A stretch of 64,000 nucleotides of DNA from Komagataeibacter sucrofermentans DSM 15973 (GTDB taxonomy: Bacteria > Pseudomonadota > Alphaproteobacteria > Acetobacterales > Acetobacteraceae), in contig NZ_CP137157.1 of assembly GCF_040581405.1 (NCBI RefSeq), positions 1,802,001 to 1,866,000 on the forward strand, given 5' to 3'. This document shows, one piece after another, positions 1-9,699 of this stretch. The first letter of the stretch is position 1; each line of letters opens with the position of its first letter. The notes under the pieces were generated by a model that made no database searches, had not been told where the DNA came from, and saw only the letters and a list, made by a program, of their open reading frames with translations. The translations under genes were made by a program, and so were the position numbers.

Positions 1-1
1 G

Positions 2-604
2 GAAAAGGGCGTGGGCATTGGCGCCCATCCCGGCCTGCCCGACCTGATGGGCTTTGGCCGCCGCACCATGGCCGTGTCCGATGCAGATATGGAATCCATG
101 ATGTGCTACCAGATCGGCGCGCTGCAGGGCATTGCCGCCCGCCACGGCCATCGGGTGACCCATGTCAGTTACCATGCCGCCTTTGGCAACATGGCCAATG
201 CGGATGAGGGCCTTGCCCTGCGCCTGACCCGCGCCATCGCGGCCCTTGACCGGAACCTGAGCGTGTTCTGCATGCCCGGCCAGGCGACCGAGCGTGCCGC
301 CGAGAAGGCCGGCCTGCGGGCACAGACCCTGTTCCTGGCCGATCGTGCCTATACCACGGCCGGCACGCTGGTGCCGCGCGGGCAGCCGGGTGCTGTCATT
401 CACGACCTTGCGGGCGTGCGGGCGCGTGTGAAGCAGTTCCTGCATGACGGATCGGTCACGACCATTGACGGCGCACGCCTGCCGGTCAGGGCGCAGTCCA
501 TTCTGGTGCACAGCGACACGCCGGGATCACTGGAACTCGCCCGCGCCATCCGCGCGGAAATCGAGGCAAGCGGGGGCGTGCTGACCCCTGCCTGCCAGCT
601 TTAA
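2..604 (+). CDS. LamB/YcsF family protein (5-oxoprolinase subunit A-like), 5' end missing
   Basis: The frame is open from the left edge, so the start lies outside the window; about 200 residues remain of a family that is usually about 250. The GAHPGLPDLMGFGRR stretch and the later ADRAYTTAGTLVPRG segment are typical of LamB/YcsF proteins, whose best known member PxpA works with PxpB and PxpC to open 5-oxoproline using ATP. Odd point: where PxpA usually has K-P-H-G-A-L-Y-N, this protein reads S-Y-H-A-A-F-G-N, so the conserved lysine and glycine are lost. No pxpB or pxpC follows; the next genes are two transporters. The family call is firm, but the substrate may not be 5-oxoproline. Confidence 0.8.
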   Translation, partial: EKGVGIGAHPGLPDLMGFGRRTMAVSDADMESMMCYQIGALQGIAARHGHRVTHVSYHAAFGNMANADEGLALRLTRAIAALDRNLSVFCMPGQATERAAEKAGLRAQTLFLADRAYTTAGTLVPRGQPGAVIHDLAGVRARVKQFLHDGSVTTIDGARLPVRAQSILVHSDTPGSLELARAIRAEIEASGGVLTPACQL

Positions 605-777
605 GGCCCAGGCATCCTCTACCCATAAGAATTTTCTATTGCACCGCAACGAACGCCTATGACCCGGAATCCGCCCCCTGCGTTACGGTGCCGCAACATG
701 AAGTGCGTGGGGGCACCCGGCAGCATTGATTGATGAAGCGCGCCGCTGTCCATGTCGTGCATTGAGGTACGGATAAA

Positions 778-1710
778 ATGAAGCATGACCTGAAACGTGG
801 CGCCCTTCTTCTGGCATCGGCAACGTTTTTTACCGCCGCCCTCAATGCCCTGCAGAAACTGACCGGCTCCACGCTTCCCGCACTCGAGATCATTTTCTTC
901 CGGAACCTGTTTTCGCTCCCCTTCGTGCTGCTGATTGCATCACGCAGCGGCATTGTGCTGAAAACACATCATTTTGGCGGCCATGTCCTGCGCTCGGTGG
1001 TGGGCCTGATCAGCATGATCATGGTCGTGATAACCGTGACCCGCCTGCCACTGGCCGAACAGCAGGTCCTGTCCTACACGCAGCCCCTGTTTCTGGTCCT
1101 GCTGTCGATACCGCTGTTGCATGAACGGCCCTCGCTCCAGCGCTGGGTTGCGGTCTCGATCGGGTTCTCAGGCGTGATCGTGGTGGCCCTTGGCAAGGGG
1201 CTGCTACATGGCCATGCCGCAACAGGCGCTGCCGTGCCCAACTGGGCCTATTTCGTGGCTCTGGCGCAGGGGGCCGTCGGCGCGCTGACCACCATGCAGA
1301 TACGCCAGCTTTCCGCCACGGAATCCAGCACCACAATCGCCCTGTGGCAGGCCATTCTCATGACGGTCATGACCGCGCTGCCGCTGCCCTTCATCTGGAC
1401 CACGCCGGGCCTGACCGAAGCGGGCTGCCTTGTTGCCGTGGGTGCCTTTGCCGGTATCGCGCAGGTGCTCCAGACCGAGGCCTTCGCCTCGGCGCAGGTC
1501 TCCGCCATTGGCCCGTTTGCCTATTCCGGGCTGCTCTGGGCCGCGCTGATCGGGTGGTTCGGGTTTGGCGAGATGCCCGGCATCGCCATGGGCATTGGCG
1601 GGCTGCTGATCATTGGCTCGGGCGTGTGGATGCTGCGCAATGACCGCCCGGCCAGGCAGAAAGTGGTGGCGGAAGGCACGATGGATGCCGCCACCGGCAC
1701 CCCGCCCTGA
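778..1710 (+). CDS. DMT superfamily (EamA) permease
   Basis: A 310-residue inner-membrane protein with about ten hydrophobic segments arranged as two EamA-like halves, the second beginning near residue 160. The E-x-x-F-x-R-N-x-F motif near residues 36-47 (EIIFFRNLFSLP) and the G-V-x-L-L-H-E-R-P region between the halves are typical of RhaT/EamA drug and metabolite transporters. A GAGG ribosome site lies about 10 bases before the ATG. It follows the LamB/YcsF gene by 173 bases and precedes an MFS transporter in the same direction, so the three could be co-expressed. The substrate cannot be read from sequence. Confidence 0.85.
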   Translation: MKHDLKRGALLLASATFFTAALNALQKLTGSTLPALEIIFFRNLFSLPFVLLIASRSGIVLKTHHFGGHVLRSVVGLISMIMVVITVTRLPLAEQQVLSYTQPLFLVLLSIPLLHERPSLQRWVAVSIGFSGVIVVALGKGLLHGHAATGAAVPNWAYFVALAQGAVGALTTMQIRQLSATESSTTIALWQAILMTVMTALPLPFIWTTPGLTEAGCLVAVGAFAGIAQVLQTEAFASAQVSAIGPFAYSGLLWAALIGWFGFGEMPGIAMGIGGLLIIGSGVWMLRNDRPARQKVVAEGTMDAATGTPP

Positions 1711-1766
1711 TCGCCATGCGCCACCCCTCCCTCTCGTAATTCATGGCACACCAGGAGTCCTAAAGC

Positions 1767-3020
1767 GTGACAACAGGTGAAATGACCACCGACGCCCGAA
1801 GCAGGCGCGCAATTCCTGCCCGCTACGTGTTCTTCTTTCTTGTCTTCCTGATGTACGCCATTAGCTATGGCGACCGCGCGGCGCTCTCCATCGCCCTGCC
1901 CACGATGGGCAGGGAGTTTTCGCTGACACCGGTGCAGATGGGCTGGGTCTCGTCGAGTTTCCTGTGGTCATATTTCCTGCTCAACCTGCCCTCGACCATC
2001 GTGCTCGACATGGTTGGCGCGCGCGCCATCGGCAGCCTTGCTGTGGGCGTATGGTCATTTGCCATGCTGCTCGGTGGCATGGCGCAGAACATTACACAGT
2101 TCCTGATGACCCGCGTGCTGCTTGGCGTGGGTGAGGCGCCAACCTTTGGCGTGGGGGCCACGGTGGTGCGCAACTGGGCGCAGCCACGCGAGCGCGGATC
2201 GGTCATGACCATGCTGCTCACGGGCATGCAGCTCGGGCTGGCGGGTGGCACGATTGCGGGGGCATACCTGATCACGTTCTTCGGGTGGCGGTGCGAGTTC
2301 ATGGCGCTGGGCGGCATAGGCATCGCCTGGGCGCTGGTGTGGTGGCTGGTGTACCGTAACCCGAAGGAAAAACCCGATGCCGCCCCACGCAGGCCCATTT
2401 CGGCCCGCGAGATCAGGAACCTGTTCCGCTCCTCCTCCTTTCTGGGGATACTGGCAGTGCAGTGCACCCAGAACTACCTGAACTTTCTGGTCATGTCCTG
2501 GATGCCGCTGTACCTGATCCATGAGCTGCACATCAACACCACCGGCACGGGCAACAGCACGGCCCTGTGTTATCTGGCCGCAGCCATTGGCGCGGTCGTT
2601 ATCGGGCGTATTCTGGAACATCTGGTCTTTCGCAGGGGCATTCATCCGCCCAACCGGCGTTTTGTTGTCGTAACCTGCCTGCTCGGCGCCGCCACGATCG
2701 GGCTGTTGCCGCAATTTCATACCATGATGCCCATCCTGCTCGTGCTGTCTGGCGCGCTGGCGTGCCTGATGGCGGCGAATGGCGCCAATACCGCGCTGCT
2801 GACCGATATGGTGGAAGACGGCAGCAAGATGGGCGCCGTGACGGGCGTGACCCTGACATGCAGCAACTCGCTGGGGCTGCTCTCGCCCATCCTGACCGGG
2901 TATATCGTGTCATGGACCGGCAGTTTTGACATGGCATGGTATATATGCGCCGCCGCCCTGCTCATTGCGGGCGGGCTGTCACTTGCCATGGTGCGCAACC
3001 CGATCCGGATGGACGGGTAA
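1767..3020 (+). CDS. MFS transporter, anion:cation symporter (ACS) type
   Basis: A 417-residue protein with about twelve membrane segments. The first segment carries a Y-x-D-R-A motif (YGDRAALS), typical of the ACS family that includes glucarate/galactarate and hexuronate carriers such as GudP and ExuT. The loop R-V-L-L-G-V-G-E-A-P near residue 115 also fits. I chose the GTG at 1767 because AGGAG lies nine bases upstream; an in-frame ATG is at 1782. It follows the EamA gene by 56 bases, so joint transcription is likely. The substrate is probably an organic anion, but this is inferred only from the family. Confidence 0.85.
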   Translation: MTTGEMTTDARSRRAIPARYVFFFLVFLMYAISYGDRAALSIALPTMGREFSLTPVQMGWVSSSFLWSYFLLNLPSTIVLDMVGARAIGSLAVGVWSFAMLLGGMAQNITQFLMTRVLLGVGEAPTFGVGATVVRNWAQPRERGSVMTMLLTGMQLGLAGGTIAGAYLITFFGWRCEFMALGGIGIAWALVWWLVYRNPKEKPDAAPRRPISAREIRNLFRSSSFLGILAVQCTQNYLNFLVMSWMPLYLIHELHINTTGTGNSTALCYLAAAIGAVVIGRILEHLVFRRGIHPPNRRFVVVTCLLGAATIGLLPQFHTMMPILLVLSGALACLMAANGANTALLTDMVEDGSKMGAVTGVTLTCSNSLGLLSPILTGYIVSWTGSFDMAWYICAAALLIAGGLSLAMVRNPIRMDG

Positions 3021-3086
3021 GGGCAGCATGCTGGCCTTCATAGGATTGTTGTATGGGGCCAGACAATTTTCACCGGTATCTAACCT

Positions 3087-3112
3087 GTAGCGAAACGATC
3101 TACGATCGCTAC
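3087..3112. promoter_or_regulatory. short inverted repeat upstream of the aminotransferase
   Basis: GTAGCGA at 3087-3093 is repeated in inverse as TCGCTAC at 3106-3112, about 50-75 bases before the aminotransferase start. It could be an operator or a small hairpin. No regulator gene is next to it. Confidence 0.3.
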
Positions 3113-3160
3113 GACCATCTAATATGCTGTTGCATTGAGTAAAATTGGAGAACGTGTCTG

Positions 3161-4363
3161 ATGCCCGGGTTTGCTGATCGACTGAATGGAATTGGGATTT
3201 CGGCTTCGGCCGCGATGACCGACAAGGCATCGGCACTGAAGGCTGAAGGGATGAAGATCATCAGCCTGTCATCGGGCGAGCCGGACTTTCCCACGCCCGA
3301 GCATGTGGTGGATGCCGCGATTGCCGCAGCCCGCGCGGGCGATACCAAATACCCGCCGCAGGATGGCAAGCCTGCGCTGAAAAAAGCGGTCCAGGCCAAG
3401 TTCCAGCGTGAAAACCACCTTGATTACGTCCTGAACGAGATCCTGGTGGCCAACGGCGCCAAGCAGATCATCTATGATGCCATGATGGCGACGATCAACC
3501 CCGGTGACGAGGTGGTCCTGCCCACCCCGAGCTGGATCAGTTATGCCGATATCGCCCGCCTTGCCGGAGCCTCCATCGTTTCCGTGCCCTGCCCTGCCGA
3601 AGGCGGGTTCCGCCTCTCGGCCGCAGCGCTTGAGGCCGCCATTACGCCAAAGACCAAGTGGCTGGTTCTCAACTTCCCCGGCAACCCCACCGGCGCGTGC
3701 TGCCCGCGCGCGGACATGGAAGCCATCGCCGCCGTGCTGATGAAGCATCCGCAGGTGTGGATCATGACCGATGATATCTACGAACACCTGATCTATGACG
3801 GCTTCACCTTCTGTACGATCGCCGAGGTCGAGCCGCGCCTGAAGGACCGTGTCCTCACCGTCAATGGCGTGTCCAAGGCTTATGCCATGACGGGCTGGCG
3901 CGTTGGCTATTGCGGTGGCCCGCGCGCGCTCATCGCCGCCATGAACAACATGCAGGGCCAGTCGACAAGCGGCATCAACACGCTGGCGCAGGCGGCGGCT
4001 GTTGCAGCCCTCAACGGCCCGCAGGACTTCCTCAAGGACCGCGCGGCTGAATATCAGGCGCGGCGCGACCTGGTGGTTTCCCTGCTCAACGCCATTCCCG
4101 GCGTGCAGTGCCATACGCCGCAGGGCGCGTTCTATGTCTATCCCGACATCAGTGGCTGCATGGGCAAGACTTCGGCAGGTGGTCGCCTGATCGCAACCGA
4201 TGCCGATTTTGTCATGGCCCTGCTTGAAGAACAGCAGGTCGCCTCCGTGCAGGGCGCGGCCTATGGCATGAGCCCGTTCTTCCGCATTTCCTACGCCACG
4301 GATACGGACACCCTGCGTGAAGGCTGCCGCCGGATCGCAGCCTTTGTGGACGGGCTGAAGTAA
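3161..4363 (+). CDS. class I/II PLP aminotransferase, aspartate aminotransferase type
   Basis: A 400-residue cytosolic pyridoxal-phosphate enzyme, full length for the AAT I-gamma group. Visible motifs are SSGEPDFPTPEHV near the N terminus, NFPGNPTGACC, TDDIYEHLIYDG (cofactor-binding Asp and Tyr) and NGVSKAYAMTGWRVGY, which carries the Schiff-base lysine. Members of this group transfer the amino group of aspartate to 2-oxoglutarate, and some also accept prephenate. GGAG lies about 11 bases before the ATG. It appears to be a single-gene unit with a hairpin terminator downstream. The exact substrate is inferred from the family. Confidence 0.88.
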   Translation: MPGFADRLNGIGISASAAMTDKASALKAEGMKIISLSSGEPDFPTPEHVVDAAIAAARAGDTKYPPQDGKPALKKAVQAKFQRENHLDYVLNEILVANGAKQIIYDAMMATINPGDEVVLPTPSWISYADIARLAGASIVSVPCPAEGGFRLSAAALEAAITPKTKWLVLNFPGNPTGACCPRADMEAIAAVLMKHPQVWIMTDDIYEHLIYDGFTFCTIAEVEPRLKDRVLTVNGVSKAYAMTGWRVGYCGGPRALIAAMNNMQGQSTSGINTLAQAAAVAALNGPQDFLKDRAAEYQARRDLVVSLLNAIPGVQCHTPQGAFYVYPDISGCMGKTSAGGRLIATDADFVMALLEEQQVASVQGAAYGMSPFFRISYATDTDTLREGCRRIAAFVDGLK

Positions 4364-4392
4364 GGTCTGGCCCCGACCAGACAAAACGGCAT

Positions 4393-4429
4393 GGGGCATG
4401 GTTATAATGATGTTTCATAACCATGCCCC
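4393..4429 (+). terminator. hairpin after the aminotransferase gene
   Basis: A perfect 13-bp stem: GGGGCATGGTTAT at 4393-4405 and ATAACCATGCCCC at 4417-4429, 30 bases after the stop codon. The following bases are only moderately T-rich. It lies between convergent genes. Confidence 0.65.
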
Positions 4430-4460
4430 TTCATCCATGCTTCATACATACATTACAGAT

Positions 4461-4493
4461 GTTGCCCCTGATCCGGTTTAATCAGGGCAACAG
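4461..4493 (-). terminator. hairpin after the formaldehyde dehydrogenase gene
   Basis: TGTTGCCCCTGAT and ATCAGGGCAACA form a stem with one bulged base, seven bases beyond the minus-strand stop at 4500. It is probably the terminator of the minus-strand gene; no long T-run follows. Confidence 0.5.
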
Positions 4494-4499
4494 ACCCGC

Positions 4500-5633
<1,134 letters not shown>

Positions 5634-5854
5634 TCATCCTGCCATGAAAAACAGGCAGGAAACACTAAACCGGGCAATATCGGGGCAGGTATGAAATGAC
5701 GACCGACCATTCTTGTATCCGGACATCTTTTCTGGCCACGAATATTCCCCGTGCGAGCTAACTTCTGGCGGCAATCCAGCCTACACGAGTACTGCCCGGA
5801 GTGCAGGTCCATATTGTGTTGAAGGTATAAAGTAATTCCATTCATATGGAAAAA

Positions 5855-7015
5855 CTAGATAACCAGATTACGCAGAAAATTCTCACACTCAGCCAGTTGC
5901 TCCAACGAAACAAATTCGTCTGCCTTATGTGCCTGCATGATCGAACCGGGACCACACACAACGGCGTCAATGCCAACCTGCTGGAACAGTCCCGCCTCCG
6001 TTCCGTATGATACGCAGCTACACTGCCAGTTTCCCAGCTTGTTCTTTATATCGTCAACCGCCGTGCATTGCAGCCCGGCCAGGGCAGGCACATTGGCGCG
6101 CCGGAACAGGGTCACCCCTGCATCAGGATCATCACGTCGCATTGCCGGTATGATGTCATGATCGATATAGTGCCGGATCGCCTGTTCTATGGCCTCGCCA
6201 TCTTCTTGTGGCAGGGAGCGGAACTGGAAGCTGAAATCACACAGGTCCGGCACCGTGTTGGTGGACAGGCCGCCTTCAATCGTGCCGACCGAAAACGTGG
6301 TGTACGGCGGATCAAAATCCGGGTCCTGCATTTTTTCATAACGGAAGGATGTTGCCATGCCATCAATAAAGTTGATGATTTTGGCGGCATAATTAATGGC
6401 GTTCACCCCGTCGGCCGGAGTTGAGGAGTGACACGCCCGGCCATGCACGCGGCATTCAAACACCCGCGATGCCTTGTGCGCGGTAACCGGAGTCATGTCC
6501 GTGGGTTCCCCCACAAGGCAGACACGCGGGCTGTAGCCACGCGCCACGATATCACGGATCATGAGCGGCGCGCCGATGCAGCCCAGTTCCTCATCAAACG
6601 ACAGGGCATAATGAAGCGGATATTGCAGGCGTTTTTGCGCAAATTCCGCAGCAAGGGCGATGGCAATCCCCAGAAAGCCCTTCATGTCGCACGCACCGCG
6701 GCCGTACAGCCTGCCGTCACGGATGGTGGCCACGAACGGGTCCGATGTCCAGTTTTGCCCCGCCACGGGCACGACATCCGTATGGCCTGACAGCACAAGC
6801 CCGTCATGCAGGCTACCATCGCGCCCCGGCAGGGTTGCAAACAGGTTGGCCTTTGTACCGGACTCGTTTCTTGTCAGTAATACATCCATGCCCAGTGCGC
6901 GAAAATGGGCCGCTACTTCCGTAACAAGCGCCATGTTGGAGCAGGAGGAAATACTTTCATGCGCGATCAGGCGCGTGATCCAGTCAAGGGATTGCTGGCT
7001 TGGCAGGGCGGTCAT
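5855..7015 (-). CDS. argE: acetylornithine deacetylase (M20 metallopeptidase family)
   Basis: A 386-residue cytosolic enzyme expected to hydrolyse N2-acetylornithine to ornithine and acetate in arginine synthesis. The M20 metal ligands are in place: His78 and Asp80 (SGHTD), Asp110 (GACD), Glu142-Glu143 (DEE), Glu170 (VGEPTD) and His363 near the C terminus. The protein aligns best with the ArgE/DapE branch, but related enzymes act on other N-acyl amino acids. It stands alone between the dehydrogenase and a TonB-dependent receptor; no other arg gene is nearby, so a catabolic role is possible. Confidence 0.82.
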   Translation of the reverse strand: MTALPSQQSLDWITRLIAHESISSCSNMALVTEVAAHFRALGMDVLLTRNESGTKANLFATLPGRDGSLHDGLVLSGHTDVVPVAGQNWTSDPFVATIRDGRLYGRGACDMKGFLGIAIALAAEFAQKRLQYPLHYALSFDEELGCIGAPLMIRDIVARGYSPRVCLVGEPTDMTPVTAHKASRVFECRVHGRACHSSTPADGVNAINYAAKIINFIDGMATSFRYEKMQDPDFDPPYTTFSVGTIEGGLSTNTVPDLCDFSFQFRSLPQEDGEAIEQAIRHYIDHDIIPAMRRDDPDAGVTLFRRANVPALAGLQCTAVDDIKNKLGNWQCSCVSYGTEAGLFQQVGIDAVVCGPGSIMQAHKADEFVSLEQLAECENFLRNLVI

Positions 7016-7042
7016 GAAAAGGCACGGGCTCCCGAGACAATA

Positions 7043-7076
7043 AAAAAGCCGGTATATGCCATACGGGCATATACCG
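7043..7076 (-). terminator. intrinsic terminator of the TonB receptor gene
   Basis: CGGTATATGCC at 7050-7060 pairs perfectly with GGCATATACCG at 7066-7076, and on the minus strand it is followed by a run of six T (7047-7042). It starts 27 bases after the receptor stop codon. This is a textbook rho-independent terminator. Confidence 0.85.
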
Positions 7077-7102
7077 ACTGCTGTTAGCGATCCTGCACGA
7101 TA

Positions 7103-9541
7103 TCAGAAGCTCGCGCTGAGCGAACCGAAGAACATCCGCGGTGCCCCCACCAGGAAGGACTGGTAGGCATCCGCCCCCTGCGACAGGCTCATCGGGTTGC
7201 CGTTTTCACCCATGGTAGAAATGTAGTGGGAGTTCGACAGGTTGGTTACGCTGAAGGAAAGGATAAGGTCCTTGGCCGGCGCGAGCTTGCGATGCACCGA
7301 ACCAATCTTGCTGAGGTTGTACTGCACGCCCAGGTTGGCCAGCCAGTAAGACGGCACCTTTACATCCCCCGTATAGCTGTAGTTACGGTGGCTGGTGAAG
7401 GTCGCGTCAACATAGGCCGTCAGGCCCTTGTAGTCATAGGACAGGCGGGTCTTGTACATAAAGCGCGGGTAATTGATGACCTGCACGCCCTTGGTGTGAT
7501 AGTTGATGCCGCCATCCAAAAGGTTGCTGTCATAGGTTGCATGGTTGTAGCTGAAGCTGTTGGTGAACGCCAGGCCGTGGACCGGCATGAGGGTAAGGGC
7601 CGCATCTACGCCATCCATGGTGACGCCGCCCACGTTGGCAACGGTTGAAATAGGGTTAATGCCGCCACCCGACGTGATCTGCTGCAGGCGGTTGTTGAAG
7701 TTCGTGCGGTAACCATACAGCGACAGCCCGGCATACTGGCTGGAATAGCGATAACCCAGCGCATAGGTCCAGTCCGTTTCAGGATGGATGGAATTACGCT
7801 CGGCATTGAACGCGGTCTGCGTTACGGCAAACGGCGAGGCGCAGAGCTTGTAGCCGCACTGTGCGTAGGTATGCACGTTTTCCGAAATATCGAAATACAG
7901 TTCATGATGCTTCATGAAATGCCAGTCCGCGCTGATATGCGGCAGGAAAGGCTTGGCGGTGGTCAGGCCAACGCCGCTGGCAAGCTGCGTGCCCGCGCCG
8001 TAATAATCCTGGTTGGCATAACCATTGCCAACACGCGTGGTGCTGAGAACGGACTTGAAGCCGAAATGCAGGGCAAGATGCTGGATCGGGCGATAAGTAT
8101 CCTGCACGAAGGCCGTAAAGGTGTTGGTGTTGTAATCCTGATTATAGATCTGGGCGAACGGGTTCTTCCAGTAGTTCAGCGGGTTGGGCAGGGCCTGCGT
8201 CAGCTGGCCGTTGACGATGTTGGGCATCTGGAAGTCATACTGGGGCGACTGGTAGCTGTTGTTTTCATACCATACACCACCGGCCAGCTGGTTCTTGGAT
8301 GTATCGTAATGCACCTGTGAAATGACGCCAAAACGACGGATGCCAGGGGACTTGCGCAGCTCGGACAGCGGCGAACCGTTGGGCGAGGGATAATAGGGTG
8401 TTGTCCATGTGGACTGGGTCGTCTCGCCATGGCCATAGGCCGTGGTGTCCCACGTTACATCGCGTGAAAGCTTGATATGCGCCTTCACGCCGCCAAAATA
8501 GTCCTCGCTGTTGAGAACCGCATCGTAATAGGCGGAATCCTGCGGGTCGGCCAGACCGGAGAATGATGAGGGGAAAATGCCATTGGCCGCATTGATCGCA
8601 GCCTGCAGGCCGCTCTGCTGGCCGTTATAATAGTTGGTCACGTTGTAACCGGCCTTGCGGATCACTTCCGGCGAGGCATCAGGCGTGGAGAACTGGTGCA
8701 TGTCGGCCCAGTCGAAATAGGCGGACAGGGAGCTTTCCTCGCCGATGGGCTGCACCAGCTTTGCATTGACCTGCTGGACAAACTGCTCGCCCGTTCCCTT
8801 CCAGATCTGACCGTCCTGACGGCTGTAGGATGTATAGAAACGCGTGCCGGTGCGGTTCAGGTCACCACTCTCCAGGCGCACGAACGTGTGATAATTGGCA
8901 AAGCTGCCAAAGCCCTGGCTGACCATGCCGCCCATCTTGTGCGACGGATCACGCGAGACATAGGCCATCGACCCACCAAGATTGTTGGTGGCGGCAATAT
9001 CTTCCGCGCCTGCGGACTGCGACACGTCGATACGCCCGACATTTTCAGACGAAATGGCAAGCAGCGCGTTGAAGCCATTATAGTTTCGCAGCGACTGTTC
9101 ACCGAGCGGCATGCCATCAAGCGTAAAGCCGATCTCCTGCTGCTGGAAGCCGTGCATGAAGATCTGCTCGGACCAGATATCCACGCCCTGCGCATCGGCG
9201 GACTGGAACATGACACCAGGCAACTGCCCGAGCGTCTTGAGCGGGTTGGTGCCTGCTGGTGCCTGTGACAGCAGCTTCTGGCCGACGGTGACCAGCGCGC
9301 CGTGGGAGACATGCTTGGACTTGACGTTAAACGTTTCCGACGTGGAGCTGACATAGACCGCTTCCTTGCCAGCGGCAGGCGTGGTCGCGTGCGCGGCGGT
9401 GCGGCCGGCGACATGATGCGCCCGGTCGCCTTCCTTCTCGGCGACCTGCGGTACCACCTGCGCCGAGGCAACGCCGGTGCCGATTGTAACGAGCGTGGTG
9501 GAAAAGAGACATAATTTCGATAACGAAATGTTCCGCACCAT
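7103..9541 (-). CDS. TonB-dependent outer-membrane receptor
   Basis: An 812-residue outer-membrane protein. Residues 1-27 form a signal peptide ending in VASA. A plug domain follows at about 75-200, including the FTLDGMPLG segment and a run similar to other TonB receptor plugs, and a beta-barrel fills the rest. The chain ends in an aromatic residue (SLSASF), as outer-membrane barrels do. TonB receptors import iron chelates, cobalamin or sugars using energy from the inner membrane. No siderophore or regulator gene is adjacent. The gene has its own terminator and probably its own promoter in the 158-base gap upstream. Confidence 0.92.
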   Translation of the reverse strand: MVRNISLSKLCLFSTTLVTIGTGVASAQVVPQVAEKEGDRAHHVAGRTAAHATTPAAGKEAVYVSSTSETFNVKSKHVSHGALVTVGQKLLSQAPAGTNPLKTLGQLPGVMFQSADAQGVDIWSEQIFMHGFQQQEIGFTLDGMPLGEQSLRNYNGFNALLAISSENVGRIDVSQSAGAEDIAATNNLGGSMAYVSRDPSHKMGGMVSQGFGSFANYHTFVRLESGDLNRTGTRFYTSYSRQDGQIWKGTGEQFVQQVNAKLVQPIGEESSLSAYFDWADMHQFSTPDASPEVIRKAGYNVTNYYNGQQSGLQAAINAANGIFPSSFSGLADPQDSAYYDAVLNSEDYFGGVKAHIKLSRDVTWDTTAYGHGETTQSTWTTPYYPSPNGSPLSELRKSPGIRRFGVISQVHYDTSKNQLAGGVWYENNSYQSPQYDFQMPNIVNGQLTQALPNPLNYWKNPFAQIYNQDYNTNTFTAFVQDTYRPIQHLALHFGFKSVLSTTRVGNGYANQDYYGAGTQLASGVGLTTAKPFLPHISADWHFMKHHELYFDISENVHTYAQCGYKLCASPFAVTQTAFNAERNSIHPETDWTYALGYRYSSQYAGLSLYGYRTNFNNRLQQITSGGGINPISTVANVGGVTMDGVDAALTLMPVHGLAFTNSFSYNHATYDSNLLDGGINYHTKGVQVINYPRFMYKTRLSYDYKGLTAYVDATFTSHRNYSYTGDVKVPSYWLANLGVQYNLSKIGSVHRKLAPAKDLILSFSVTNLSNSHYISTMGENGNPMSLSQGADAYQSFLVGAPRMFFGSLSASF

Positions 9542-9699
9542 TATTGACCCCTACTTACGACGCTTAACCGCAGGCAGACACCGCGCCCCGTTAGCATGAA
9601 ATGATGAAAGATGTTCAGCCCGGAGGCCATTGTCTGTCCTGGAAACAGGCTAAGTTGTCTATACGAGTACAGTCAATAAGATTCGTATCGGAATCGCAA

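Noticed and set aside
3269-4399. Minus-strand frame of 376 residues
   Set aside because: Antisense shadow of the aminotransferase gene, whose motifs are complete.
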